A DNA stretch of 64,000 bases from Aquanectria penicillioides. Lineage: Eukaryota; Ascomycota; Sordariomycetes; Hypocreales; Nectriaceae. This document shows positions 1 through 12,616 of this stretch, piece by piece. The translations under genes were made by a program, and so were the position numbers. Position 1 is the first letter of the stretch. Every line of letters begins with the position of its first letter. The stretch is taken from assembly GCA_003415625.1 (NCBI GenBank), contig PYIU01000007.1:3162001-3226000 (forward strand). The letters run 5' to 3'. The notes beneath the pieces are model-generated. The model saw nothing but the letters and a program-made list of their open reading frames with translations. It was not told the origin of the DNA and ran no database searches.

Positions 1-2249
1 ATTGTGTTTGGGGTCCTGGAGTTGGGTGCGCCAAGTGGTTTTTGTAGCTTTTGTTTGGCCGCAAAGAGGATGGTAAATGGCCGGCTTGGATTTTTTTTTT
101 TTGGGTTGGTTGGTTGAGTCGGCAAGGTGAGTGGCAAGTATAGGCAGGTAAGGTTGGCAAGGCAGGCGCAGGTGGTGGTTGCGATTTGCGGTTGCGGGAG
201 GTACCTTACTTTTTTTTGGGCGGTGTTGGAGGGAGGGGGAGGGTTTAGAGAGGGCCTGTGAGGGAAAAGCGCGTGCACGTCAGTGAATTTGGGCCGGTCG
301 GAGGCGCGGTGGTATTTATGAGAGAAGAAGGCAAACTCCGCTGAGCCGTTGCTTGTCTCTATCGGGGCACGGAAGGGGCAGGGGGGAAAATTTAGTTGCC
401 CGAGCTTTGGTGCGAATGGCGAGGGTGGTCCGTGCGGGCACGCGCCTCCCCATGCTCCCGGGTGCACAAAGGCGTGCATAAACTGCACACATCGGTTTGT
501 GGCTTTATGCGTGGCGAGGCTGGGAAATGGGGCTGGTGGCTTGAAGTAAGTTCCTATTGGCCTGTAGTTTTGAGCTTGCCTCGCTTTGGCTTGGCCTGGT
601 CATTTTTTGGTGAGACTTTGTGGCGGCGGCCAGATATGCTTGGGGACGAGGGCGTTGAACAAGTCGACGTGTAAGACAAGGTAGGTTGCGAGAGAAGTTG
701 AGACGAGCACACCCGAGTCCATCTACAAAAAAAACCTTGTGCCTCGCTCTCTCTTTGATTACTTGGTTCTCTCTCTTTTTGGTTGTCATATCGTCGACTC
801 AAGCATCATCGCTTTTGTGGTTAGTGGCACCATTGACTTTGTCCCATTTCCTTTTTCAGCAGGCCTGGCGCAATCGCTGTCTCGTCAGGAAGCAGAGCCT
901 CAGCAAGTGTGCATTACATGACTGTTGAGGTACGCGTCAATCCGACAACAATGGCAATCAAAGATCCTCTGAAATCACTGTCACAAACAACATTTCAGCA
1001 ACAGCCCGCCATCATGCCACTGCTCCCAATTACCCCCAGGAGCAAGGAAAATTCTCGCAAGTTCGAGGTTCAACCTTGATCGCGCCCATCCCACCTCCCG
1101 TCGTACAAGTATGAGGTGGTGCGCGCGCGTCGCGTCACGGTTGCCCAAGAGGCCAGCGATGCCTCACAGGCCACGCACCCACAAACAGATACCATGTTAA
1201 CGGGCTATATCGCTAAAACGGGGTTATGCACTAGGACCGGGGTCCGAGGCACTCACGGCGATCCACCCTTTCCAGGCGAGTTGGAGACTCGTCCTGGACA
1301 GGGACCTTGCGCAGGCAGGGGCCCGGAAGCTGGGAAGCCTGGAAGGCAGCACCGACCTGAACAATCAGGTGACCGTGCACGCAAACACTCCCGCCTAGCG
1401 ACGATGCTGAGTTCCCGGTGAGACCAGTGATCCCCTCCCCTCCAAAACGCCATTCTGGATCCTGCTGAGACCAAGTCGCATTGTTATTTTTTTTTTTTTT
1501 TGTTTTCCCTCCCGTCTCTCACCCTCGGTCTGTCGGGACCACGGATCGCGGACTGTGTCTTGGTCCATCCTCCGAACGGGCACTAGCAATGTAAAAGATG
1601 CTTGTTGCAGCCAATAAACTGCTCATCCAGGCCCCGCCTGGACCCACATGCTCCCCCAATCATATCCTATCTCATTTAGAGCTTGCTTCATCGCCAATCA
1701 CAACGTCTTGATGCCCTACACCAGGCCGTCTAAGATGGAAAGCCTCAGGCCGCCGTGGTTCACTCCAGCTAACCAATCATGGATTGCGGCGGCACAGCCA
1801 CGCTCTCCGATGGTTCCTAATAAGTCTTTCCAGCCTTCCTGGTCAAAATCGGTCGGAGAGAAGAAAACGAGGCCGCAGATGACTCATCACTCTCTGCAAT
1901 CTTTCCGGAAAAGGAAGGGACCCATATGTCTTGGGTACGTACCTACTGTTCGCTGGCTCTATCTCCATGTGACCCATCACCTGATCTCTTATCATTGATT
2001 ATGTCATCCCACCACTCTCCAATGTTCGGTGTTTGTGTGGGGAAAGTCCCATGCCAAGCGGCCAGCCCAAAAAAAAGTTCGCCCACCTCTGCTACAGCAG
2101 CCGTGAAATTTTCCATCAACTCGGCGCTGATACCGCTGAGGACATTGTCAACGTTCCTTTTCCAGCCGGACGCAACAAGAGATATTGCTTCTCTTTCAGA
2201 CACAGGTTGCTTCACTAAAGTCGCTTTGTGATTCTTCGCTGTCCCCAAT
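1..2249. other. gene-free left flank
   Basis: I see no convincing gene here. The open frames are short, overlap each other on both strands and have no recognisable domain. The DNA has G-rich and T-rich tracts on the plus strand, as in fungal promoters and leaders. It may hold regulatory DNA of a gene off the left edge or of the Utp12-domain gene that follows. Confidence 0.5.
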
Positions 2250-2333
2250 TTGGCAGACAAAATCTTGTCAAGCCATTCACACGACCTCCCTCTTCAAGCC
2301 TCCATCTCCATCCAAGAAGAAGTCCTCATGACC

Positions 2334-3515
2334 ATGTCTACCAAGCGGAAAGCTGCAGCCAAGCTGGCTGCCCCCGTCGTCCGATCCGGCGCCAAAATCC
2401 AACACAAAGCCACCATCGACGAGTCCCGCGCCTCCATCGCCGGCGCCGATGCGCTACAGAGCTCCCAGGCCGAGCCCATCGAGATCTCGTCCGACGCCGA
2501 TAGCGATGAAGATGTCTCGGATGTCGATGACGGAGCCCCCGAGGAAGATAAGGTCAAGGACGAGGCCAACGGAGTCAAGGAATCTACTGCCCCGGCCCGC
2601 CTAAAAGCTTCCCGAAGCAAGCTCAATGGCAAGGAAGACGACGATGCCGATTCGGACGACGAGGCGTCTCCCTCGTTCGGAGAGCTCCTCCGCGCCGAGA
2701 ACGAAATCATCGACGTTCCCTCGCTCCTGAACCCTGCGGCCGCCAGCACCGCCGTCTCCCAGCCTGCCCGGAACGCCATTGTCCCTCCTTCTCACCAGTC
2801 TCTCACCACCGTCCTCTCCCAGGCGCTCCGCACCGACGACACTGACCTACTCGAGTCCTGTCTGCACACCACCGACCTCCCCACCATCCGCAACACCATC
2901 GAGCGCCTTGACAGTAGCCTTGCCGGCCTCCTCCTCGCCAAGCTCGCCGCTCGCCTCTACCGCCGCCCCGGTCGCGCTGGCAACCTCATGACCTGGGTCC
3001 AGTGGACGCTCGTCGCCCACGGCGGCGCCCTCGCCTCCCAGCCCAAGGTCATCCACAGCCTCAACGGCCTGCAAAAGGTTCTTGCGGAGCGTGCCAAGGG
3101 CCTCAACAGCCTCCTCGCCCTCAAGGGCAAGCTCGACATGCTCGAGGGCCAGATGGACCTGCGTCGCAAGATGTCTCGTGGACCCGGCCTATCTCACGGT
3201 GCCGACTCGGACGATTCAGACGATGAGGATGTTATCTGGGTCGAGGGCGAGGACGAGCGCACACCCGCCAGAAGACGCAACGGCGAGGACGACTTTGACG
3301 ATGACGACGATGATGATGTTCCCGTCACCAACGGCTTCGTTGGCGACTCAGACGACGAGGAGGACGAATCTGCCGGTGAGGAAGATGATAGTGCAGCCGA
3401 AGAGTCTCTCGATGAGGATGAGGTTGACCACGACGACGTGGACGAGTCCATGGGCGAGGATGAGGAGAGCGACGTCGAGGCGCCGCCTGCCAAGGTACAA
3501 AAGAAGCGGAGGTAA
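2334..3515 (+). CDS. Utp12-domain small-subunit processome protein
   Basis: Single-exon gene of 393 residues. Residues about 156-280 form a helical block (LTTVLSQALRTDD through GLNSLLALKGKLDMLEGQ) that matches the Utp12 domain found at the C-terminus of U3 snoRNP proteins such as Utp5/WDR43, Utp9 and Utp12. Proteins of this family act in the nucleolus in early 18S rRNA processing. The flanks are highly acidic (runs of D and E, strongest after residue 290), and the protein ends in a basic KVQKKRR tail resembling a nuclear or nucleolar signal. No WD40 propeller is visible, so it is shorter than yeast Utp5; filamentous fungi may have such WD-less forms. I chose ATG 2334 (context ACCATGTC) because the earlier in-frame ATGs at 2250 and 2328 precede pyrimidine-rich, leader-like sequence. 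Which Utp protein it represents is not settled. Confidence 0.85.
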   Translation: MSTKRKAAAKLAAPVVRSGAKIQHKATIDESRASIAGADALQSSQAEPIEISSDADSDEDVSDVDDGAPEEDKVKDEANGVKESTAPARLKASRSKLNGKEDDDADSDDEASPSFGELLRAENEIIDVPSLLNPAAASTAVSQPARNAIVPPSHQSLTTVLSQALRTDDTDLLESCLHTTDLPTIRNTIERLDSSLAGLLLAKLAARLYRRPGRAGNLMTWVQWTLVAHGGALASQPKVIHSLNGLQKVLAERAKGLNSLLALKGKLDMLEGQMDLRRKMSRGPGLSHGADSDDSDDEDVIWVEGEDERTPARRRNGEDDFDDDDDDDVPVTNGFVGDSDDEEDESAGEEDDSAAEESLDEDEVDHDDVDESMGEDEESDVEAPPAKVQKKRR

Positions 3516-4117
3516 AATGGGACATGGACCAAGTAGAACCAAAAAAAAGGGGGAGGGGGACTCGGCTGTTGATTTCCTGGCGTTGGTATCGTAGACTGGG
3601 TTTCTGTATGTATTTTGGCATTATAATGAGTTGATACCTCCCGCTAAAGGTCCGAATGGAATCATGTGCATGCATGCATGTTATTCTGTTGCAGTGTTGA
3701 CAACCTGTATTCCCGACGCTATGTAAACCGTGATGAAGACTACTCTACACCCAACCCAAGACGCAGACGCTCTTCCCGTTTGATTCTCCCGATTAAACAA
3801 AGTAAAAAAAAATTGTAAAAGACTGATTACTGTCAATGATGCATTTCATTTCAATCCAGTGATTTCCAGCGCCTCGCCATGCTAGGGACCATGATGAATT
3901 TCGTGTATCCGGAACCCAAATTACGAAAACAAGCGTTATTGCTGCCTGTTTATGTGCGCCGTCATTCCCCCTCTGTGATTTCCCAAGAATTGTACATGGA
4001 GTGTTGCGTTGCAATCCAAAACGGATCCAAGCGCTGGATAATTAGTGGCTATGATCCAATGTGGGAACCATCTTGATCCAAAGTTTCATATTCAGGTGGT
4101 CGGTGGGCATCGCCTCT
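3516..4117. other. convergent 3' intergenic region
   Basis: This gap separates two convergent genes and should hold both 3' untranslated regions. I see no gene. ATGCATGCATG near 3668 is a short alternating repeat. Confidence 0.5.
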
Positions 4118-7100
4118 TCACGGCAAAACACCCTGTCGCCATTGCTCGATTCGGTTCATCGAACCGCCATTGATGGGCATCTGCATTCCAGGTTGCATCA
4201 TACCGCCACCGTAGGCTCCCATCCCTCCGCCGTAAGGGTTGGTGTTCATGCCGTTGTAGCTACCCATGTTGTTCATAGTCCCGAGGTTCATCATGGAGCC
4301 GTAAGCGGGCTGTTGCATTGGTCGCATCGGCTGCATAGGTGTGCCGTAAGGGTTGAAGACAGCGCTGGCTTGGTGCTGGACATTGGCGTTGCCGTACGCT
4401 TGCGTGTGCAGAGCGGGCGAAGACACTGCAGCCTGGGGACCGAGACCGCCCGTGCCGTCGTTGAAGGCGCCGTTTCGGAATCCACCAGAGCGATGGTCAG
4501 CGATAGGGCCGCCGAGGTTCTCCGGCATCTGGTTTCTGTAGGCTGCCATTTTGGCCTCGCGCTCCTTTGCAGCACGGTTCTCCCGTTCCATGCGCCGCCT
4601 CTCATCCTGGGCGCGGTGATCAGCCTCTCGCAATGGGTGAGAGCCCAAAACGTTCGCCATGCTCTTGCGCAACTTCATGGTAGGCGCCTGGCTCTCCATA
4701 TCATGCGTGGGCCCCGACAGCTGGTTGAGGCTCATCTCACGCTCACGGGCTTCGCGCTCGGCCTGCAGGCGACGACGTCGTTCGCCCAAAGTTTCTTCCT
4801 CGGGAGCCTTGGGGGCTGGTTTTCCTTGTCCTTCTTCTTCTCTTCCTCGTCGAGGTCGCCGAATTGGCTGAGCAATTCGGCAGAGAAAACACTGCTAACA
4901 GGTCGCGCCTTTGGCAGAGGGTTCTCCTCGTCCTTGGTGGCTAGACGTTTCTTTCTCTCGGCGAGTGTCTCACCAGGGTCTTCATCGTCATCGTCGTGGC
5001 CGTTTACAGATGTGGCGTGGTGACTAGGGGTTGGGGGAAGATGAAGACCACTGTCGTCGTGGTGCATGTCCATCATGCTGTGCTGGTTGACCATGAGAGA
5101 TGCAGGGTCTTGTCCGTGGAGACGGGCTCGTCGGTGGCTGAGAGGCTCGTTGTCCTCCAGCTCGCGACGCTCCATCAAACCAAGGGGACGGTTCAGGTCC
5201 ATGACATTTTGGGCACCCTGGTTTCTGGCCGCAATGATAGCCAAGGGAACATCCTCGTCTTCCGAGTCGTCCTGCGCGATGTGGCCGTTTTCGTCCTCCC
5301 AAGCCAAGTTCACTCGCTTGTCCTTTCTCTGCTTCCGCTGCGTCTCGGCAACGGCATCCATCTCAAGCAACGTAGCGTGCATGCCGCCGGGGAACTGTCT
5401 TTGCGTTCGCTGCTTCTGCTGCTGTTTGCGCAACTGTAACTCCGCGAGAAGGGTCGTAGGGGGGCCGAAGTACGCTTCTTCGTCATCGACATCCTCGGCC
5501 TCCTCCTTGGCCTCCCTGTGTTCGTCGTCGTCATCATCAGAGTGAAGACTGTGATGGTCATTATCGCTGTGGCTAGCCAAGGCATCAAGCTCACCAGCCA
5601 CGGTGTCGGCGTTGACAGGTCCCAAGCCATCCGAGTCACTGGTACGGGGCTCTTTGTCCTTGTCGTCGCTGTGACGCTTTCCAAGCCACATGAATGAAGA
5701 ACGCTTCCTGGCGTGCTTCCCACCGCCAGATTCAGGACGGAGCATGGTCGACGGGGCAACTGAGGCACGTTTCTTTTCCTTTCCATAGACTTCCTTGCCA
5801 AGCTTGCCCGCGTAGTCGTGGTCGGTGAAGGCGCTAACAGGAGCGACAGCTGATGCATCAAGGATGCTGTCCAGAGTGGCCATTGCCGAGCCATCCTTGA
5901 CCTCGATTTCGGGACCGGTTGTCGCAGGCATATCAAAGTAGGCGCTGGCTCTAAGCTGGGGAGGCAACATGGACATTCTCGATTTTCGCTGTTCTGGATC
6001 CATCTTGGATAGCCGCGGAGGACGTCGCAGAGGCTCTGCCCCAACTGCCCCCTCGGGCTGTAGGATGGGATGCTCATCATGGATAGAACGGGATTGGCGG
6101 GAATGGACGGAACGGATAGATCGTGCTTCTCCAGGAAGACCCTGGAGTTCGTCAGATGAGAGGGCTGCGAACGACTCGCGGTGCCCGGCGAGGGGTCGGG
6201 CAACCAAGAGTCGCGGTTGGCTTCCTTGGTTGGCGATTCAAGGTGACGAGATTGTCGGTTCATCTCCGAGTCGAGAACCCGCGAGTTTCGGTTAAACTCG
6301 GTGTCGAGGACTCGAGAACTTCGGTTGCCTTCCATCATCATGCTGAGAACTTGAGAACGACGCTTGTCCCTTTCGGCAACCTTGGGCTTATTGGATAGCT
6401 TCGGGGGCAAGTTGAGCATCGCAGGTACGCGAGCGGGATAGTAGAGCATCTGCTGGCCAGATTCGGGGTCGAAATAGGATTGCGGCCTAACCATTTGCTT
6501 GGGTGCTGGTCGAGGCACAGCAGCAGGAATCTCAGGCTCGGCTGGTGGCTCCTCTACTTCGGGATTCCAGTGCACTCCATCAAAGTCTCCAAAGGCATCC
6601 TGACACTGCTGGAATGTGGTGTCGGAGCGTGAGCTGCCGGGTCTCCGGGGATCCTTTGAATCTTCTTGGTTGGTGACGAGGCCGGCGGAGTGGTTGACGG
6701 GAGGGGGGGACTCGGCCCTTCCGCGGTCGAGGAAATCATCGTCTCCCATCATGTTTTGGAAAACATCGGTGGTGGGCACGTTGGCATCACGGAGCTCCTC
6801 GGGCAAAAGAGAATCGTTTTCCGTGCTCTTCAGAGGAGGGGAAGCATCGGCCTTGTCAAGGGCATCCTTGGTCAGAGCAATGGGCTCCGACTCGGAAATT
6901 TCAGCCAGAGACATCTTGGTGGATCGCACGCTCCTGACAGACGCCTTTCCGGGCCGTGGCGTGATAAAACAGATTCGACGTCAATTTCGGGTCGACCAGA
7001 TGAGTTTTTAGATCCGGAACGAAGGCGGCCAGTCATGGAATGGTTTGGAGACATGACATAACCTGCCGGAGAGTAACCACCGTGTCGTGCTGCAATGTTT

Positions 7101-8260
7101 GTCGAGACGATAGATGAGGAAATGGAGTGATTTCGCTTGAGGTGTTCGACGATGGACCCCGAGGTACTGCCGTAGTCGTCGACGGAGTTGGCTCTGAGGT
7201 TGGCGGCGAGGAGAGAGGATCGCCTAGAGTCGCTTCGTTTTAATTCACAGTGGAGGTCACGGATGGCATCGTCAATAGAACTAGTCATAGACAGACGCTC
7301 GGCGGTGGCCTCGAGTTGTTGGATGTTGCCCACGTAGGCGCCGGCTCGTGGGTTGATGTCAGGCGTCGGATGCTTAATGTCTAGGGATTCGGAGTCGGAG
7401 GTGGTGCGAACGATGGTCCTGGGTCGAGGCTGAGCCCGTCGTGTGTGAGGTTGCACGCTGGCGATGCGCACGGGAGATGTCGAGATGGATGGCGGCGACT
7501 CGTGAGAGGACGGGCGGTCCTCTGGGATGTCGTCGAGGGTGACGGATACAGCGTGTCCAGGGGACGCAGAAGTGGATGATGTGGACGTGGGAGTGGATGT
7601 GGCGGGTGCAGAGGCAGTGTTGTTCCAAGTGGCGCTACGGCTACTGGAGTGGTCAATCGCTGGCGCCGGCGCTGGGGCAGCTTCGTATTGCTGGCCCCTG
7701 ACGGCGGGTGCGCCGATGACGCTGGGGCTATGTCTGGGTGATGAGGTTAGGGGCGTTGCCGAAATAAGCACAGGCTGTTGATAATGAGTGCCGTGGTTCT
7801 CGGTCAGATTATCTCTTGCACATCGATTCCCATCAACAGATCCAGGGACGACTGCGGTTGGCTGAGAGATAACTGCTCCGGCCCCGGCAGGTGTCGAGTC
7901 AGAACCACCACTAGGAGAGCCCACGGCGAGGCCTGTTGAACCTGGCGCATGTTCGCTGAGAGCACCCGAGGCACGCCCCGAGCCCGCTGGCAATTGGTTC
8001 AAATCGCCTGTGGATTTTCCGCCACCAACGCCAGTACCGGTCCCCGATGCTGCAACGCTGTCCATCTTGTGGCTGATGCTGTCCATCCCCCACGAGTCGT
8101 CAAGCATACTGAGCGGCGTCGAGTTCTGGTCGGCCAGCGACAGGAACGGCGTCGATTCGGGGCTCGTCGTTAAAAGGGTCGATGCCGGCGACGAGAAGGC
8201 AGCGTCGATTCGAGGGTCGTAATCGCGATTTCGGTCGGCAGTGCTCGTTTCCGCAGCCAT
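4118..8260 (-). CDS. large disordered fungal protein, three frame breaks
   Basis: Minus-strand gene of about 1,380 residues, starting at ATG 8260 (MAAETSTADRN) and ending at TGA 4118. The reading is in four frames with no splice signals at the joins. Each join is repaired by one extra base in a C run of the coding strand: near 6949-6955, 6180-6195 and 4811-4815. Across the joins the text stays coherent (for example RHGP then GKASVRSVRS). The protein is Ser/Thr/Pro-rich at the N-terminus, has a central block PAMLNLPPKLSNKPK followed by repeats of the type RSSRVLD/RNSRVLD/RQSRHLE, an acidic stretch, a basic coiled-coil-like segment (GERRRRLQAEREARERE) and a Gly/Met/Asn-rich tail ending IEQWRQGVLP. 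I do not recognise the family. The low-complexity and phosphosite-rich look suggests a scaffold or signalling protein, which is inference. A true multi-frameshift pseudogene is less likely because all breaks are alike and the text is otherwise intact. Confidence 0.75.
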
Positions 8261-11200
8261 GGCTGCTTCTCTGAGTGGCGCGCCCTGCACTTTTTAGCGA
8301 TTCTGCGCTTGGTAGTAAACGCAAGGAATGCGCCGTTGTCTTAATGCTTTTTTTCCCTCCACTGGGCTGGGTCGGGCCCTTTTTTTTCTCCCTCCCAGAT
8401 CGCTCTAGGTCCGGTCCTTCAGCTCGGCGGGTAACCGGGGAGAGTAGCGTGAGAAAATACGTAGCTCAGCTGGTCTTGCCAGGACTGAGACATGGAGCAG
8501 GCACAGTAGTCAAAGGCGATAACCGAGAGGACTACGCTGGAGGTGTGGCCTATGGTCACGGGTCAATGCCGCATGATATGATGCTGAAGTCGGTGTGTAA
8601 GAGTGCGCGTGGGAGCGTGTAGTGCGAGTGCGTGTGCAGCAGTGCGGGCGTGGCGGATTGGTAGTTGGTGAGATAGCGGTGGTTGTGGATGGTGGGTGGT
8701 AAGTAGTGGTCGCGTGTTGCGCTTGAACCTGGGGGAGCAAGATAAGAAAGGAAAAAGAGAGATGAGTTCGATGGGCGATTGGAGAAACAGGGACAGAGAG
8801 ATTGCCGAAAGGGTGATGAGGGAGTGGAAAATAAAACAAAAGTCTGGTCCAAGAGGTAAAAAGTCAAAGCCGCAAAAGTCGTCGACGGACGTGTCTAGAC
8901 GGTGGAAACAGGCGAACGGGAACGGACGGGAAGGATCGCCATAGAAACAAACAAAAAAGGGTCGAAGACGGATGGCTAGACATAAGTTAAAAAAAACTGA
9001 AAATGATGCCAGCACAGACTGGACTGACGGACCAGGTCTGAGAGACGACGTCCCCCCAAAAAGTGGTTGCACCGGGTATCCTGGTGTTTCGGCTTTGCGA
9101 CCCAGTCAGGGTGAGTGTCAGTGTCAGTTCAGGTACAAGTGGTCCCCATGTGGTGCCCCAGGCGATGCCCCGCCAGACCCAGAGACGGACGAGACGACGC
9201 AACGACAACGAAGACAGGGGATGCACAACAGCAAACGCACGCACGTACACGGAGCACGAGTGGACGACGTGGTCTCTGGTCTGAGGAATATTTTCCCCTG
9301 AAGAGTTTGCGGGCGCGCAACGCAGCGCAGCGCGGTACAGTAGAAGCAGAGGTGCCGTGTAATGCGGCCCACGAGCTGAGGCGAGCGAGTGATGCTGGCC
9401 GAGAGCGGTCTCGATGCAGGTCGAGTCGCACAGGGAGGACGACAGCTGCAAGGTCCCCGAGGTCTCGGCGCGAAAGCCAAAAAGCAAATGGCGACAACGG
9501 TGGCAGTGGCAGTGACAGTGAGGTGACGGTCGCAGCAACGCGAGGTAGGATTCGATGGCGCTTGTCTATTCTGACAACCAACTTGACAAATGCGGAACTG
9601 GACTGCGAGGGCGTGACGCGGGGCCTCGTGCGATGGATGGGCGTGTGTGTGTCTTTGTGGATGTTTGGTTGAGGTTGTTGATGGACGGGAGAATGGAATG
9701 GGGTGTGGTTGAAATTGCGCCGCCGGTGGAGGGAAGGAAGGAATTTGGTAGACCGAGGCGCAGGATCAGGAAGGCGCGATTCAAACGGGATGCTCTCTTT
9801 CAAACAAGGAAAGTCGCTCGCAACAAAGGTCTTTTTTTTCCTTTATTTTTATTCCGCATATCGCTCACCAAGTACCTCCACCACACGTCGCGCTCGTCGG
9901 CGACTGACTATGGACAGGCTCGGAGTAGCACTACTGTACCAGCGTCTGGATATAGTGCCGTCTCAAAAGGCCACTTTCAAGCATCCGGACCGCCACCAAG
10001 ACCGACAGAAGGGCACGCTGGGCGCTGGGGTGTCAGCCAGAGTGCCGGTCCGCATGCGACTCTAAGCTCCATCCACGATAGCGGCCATTGGTGATGGCAC
10101 TCTGGGACCGGGCATTGGGCTCTGCATCTGAAGCCGGGGTCGGTCCGCGTCGTCTTGAATTTCTTGGCTTCAGAATCCCGAGGAATGGCTACTCTCTCAA
10201 GACCTAAACCTTGTCTTTCAGCCTAACCTTTTTTTCTTCTTTTATCTTGCGGTGTGTTTAGGCTATACACGACCTTGATTTCATTCTGATGCCTCACTCC
10301 ATCGCGGCCAAGAATACGGGATCCTCACTGCGCATTCCCCAAAGTGTTTATCTCGAGGAACGACGATGGAAACCTGTCACTGACCAGGGACCGGATCCTT
10401 TCTCCCATTTTCCCATCCACACATGACCATCGGGCCATCCCCCCGTTCATATCCCTCCGAGGATCCTACCCAATAAATCCACTTTTGCAACAACCATCGG
10501 GAGGCACCCCGACATGCCGGCTTGCTGCAGAGAGAGATGTACCTGCCAGCAAAAGACAGTCACAAAGCCGTGGTGATGATGTCCCTCATTGTCGGATGGG
10601 CCCGATGGATCCTCGTTGTGGAAACGAAACAGTCGTCTTTTTTCGAGGGTCCACATGTCGACCCCAGTGATGCAAGGTAGACAAGGGAAGGGGGAACAAG
10701 AAAATAAATGAGGAAAAACCCTCTGACATTGCGGCTAGAGCCTAGAGAGAATTTCTTCGCTTCCTGCAGGTACTGTGCTGTTATCGCGGCGTCCTATGAC
10801 TGTGCGCCTTCAACATGGCGCGCGGATCCGACCCATTTTCCAGTTATCATGATGTTGCGCTGGATGTCTCTCGACCAAATATTACGCTTCAACCAATTGC
10901 CTTTTACCTTATCTCACCCACCATTTCTCTTCTCTTATCTCCATGTAGGCATTCGCTCACCCCAGATCTTGGCCCTCCCTCTCAAAGCCCGCCCGCTTCC
11001 ATTCCCACCCTCCATCTTGCCTTGTTCCACGCTTGTCCCGGAAGCGGTATCAAGCGCAACGCCATGGCCCACAAGCAAGGCCAAAGAAACTCCACCAAAC
11101 TCGTCGTGTGGCTGCGCTGGGCGACCAAACACAAGCCTCGAGCCCTCCCGACTCAACTCCACCCACAAGCCCTGTTTTCCAAGTTTTGGGCCCCCGTCCA

Positions 11201-12616
11201 TCGACCCCGTCGCCGATTCTCACAGGTTTGTTGCTTTTTGCATCGGCCGCGTTCCCCTTGTCCCGGCTCCGCTTTCTCCAGCGCAGGACCCGATGGTGAC
11301 GCCTTGATTATCATTTCCAACACGAAGCCGCAGCTGAACAGCCGGCTCGGGCTTTGGTTCTGCGAGGTGATGCGAGGCAAGCCACGGTCAGCTTACCTGC
11401 TGTAGCGAGTGCTCTGGACCGAGCCGGCCCTTTCCTCTCTGTGTCTTCCCTCCCTTGACTGACTGATTATCCTCGAGCTCGTAGCCAACTCCGACAAAGT
11501 CTGACCACAACCAGCCTGTGCTGGGTGTGCTGGGCTGAACCAGTGTCTCGTGCTCCGTCCACCACTGTCCAGTTCAGCTGCCAACTTGTCCACTTCAGCT
11601 CGACTCTGCATCGTTGAGAGTCACGGTGACACTCACGACGAGCCGGGTCCTCAACACTCAACTCCTGCGTCATGCTGACTTGGCGCTGCTTCTTCCATCC
11701 CACGTCAACGTCGCCAACATCAGGTACCCTGGCCGCCACGATGCAACTCATCTGCCACCCGCGACAAACCACCCGCGCCCACAAGAGTGATCTCCATACT
11801 CTGGCCTATCTCGCTGGCCACGGCGCGTCTCCCCAGGGGCTCCAAACCCGCAGTTACACCCGTGGCGTCTCTAGCAGCTACAGGCTGTCGCCACGTTGCC
11901 CTTCATCTGCCCCAGACGGGCCAGGCCACTCCCGGGCAGCTGCCAGCCTGATCCATGTCCAGTGCAAGGCCCTTTCAGCCCGTAGAAGAAAAAGAAAGAA
12001 AACGGTCGTACATAATTTCATGCAGGGGCTTGCGAGTTCCTTTTTTTTTTGTGCTATTCGTCTCGACTTCTTTCGAATCCTAATCCCTGCAAGTCTGTTG
12101 GCTATAGGTGAAATTGGCTTGCACCCGGGAATGGCGTCAGTGATGCGCTCGACTCGTCTTTGTTACTCTGAGCGTCTGGGATGTTGGGCGCGGGATTAGG
12201 GCCCTTGGTGTGTCCTTGGCAAGGTTATTTGTTGATTCATTGACGCGGATTGCCTTCCCCGGCGTCTGTGCCCCGGTGCTATGAGATGCAATTCCCGTTC
12301 TCCTCCAGGCTCCATCCATCTCCGGGCCTGTGCTCTGCCGAACGATGTAACCTCGTAGCCTCGACGATCATTGATTGAATCTTCAGTTTCGCCCCCCCCC
12401 CCCCCCCCCAGGAGGTTCATCATCCTAGTCGTAGAGTGCTTGCATTCAAGCGTACGATGTATGTCTGATGCAGCCTCATGTTGTACATTAATTACGAGAT
12501 CATTCTATTTCTATTGTTAGTCGTCACAGCGGAGAGTCTCGTTCAAATCCCTCCGACCCTGGCCCCTTGTACCTTGCCGATGCACGTGTATGGCCAACTG
12601 CCGACTTTGCGATCTA
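8261..12616. other. 4.3 kb gene-free block
   Basis: Open frames here (up to about 225 residues) are mutually overlapping, biased in composition and lack recognisable motifs. The 8.3-9.9 kb part is pyrimidine-rich on the minus strand, as expected of a long promoter and leader of the 4118-8260 gene. The rest resembles regulatory or untranslated DNA. Confidence 0.45.
12392..12409. repeat. C18 homopolymer tract
   Basis: Eighteen consecutive C bases, 200 bp downstream of the MFS gene stop on the opposite strand. Its true length in the genome is uncertain given the homopolymer errors inferred elsewhere. Confidence 0.95.

Noticed and set aside
6929..7011. Intron at the first frame change of the 4118-8260 gene
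   Set aside because: No good donor-acceptor pair restores the frame, whereas one added base in the C run joins RHGP to GKASVRSVRS smoothly.
8987..9803. Minus-strand frames of 183-224 codons upstream of the 8260 gene
   Set aside because: Low-complexity Arg/Ser/His-rich text in a pyrimidine-rich leader-like region; several frames overlap, with no family features.
10708..11405. Two overlapping plus-strand frames of 196-199 codons
   Set aside because: They overlap in different frames, are Pro/Ser-rich by composition only, and show no conserved motif or good start context.
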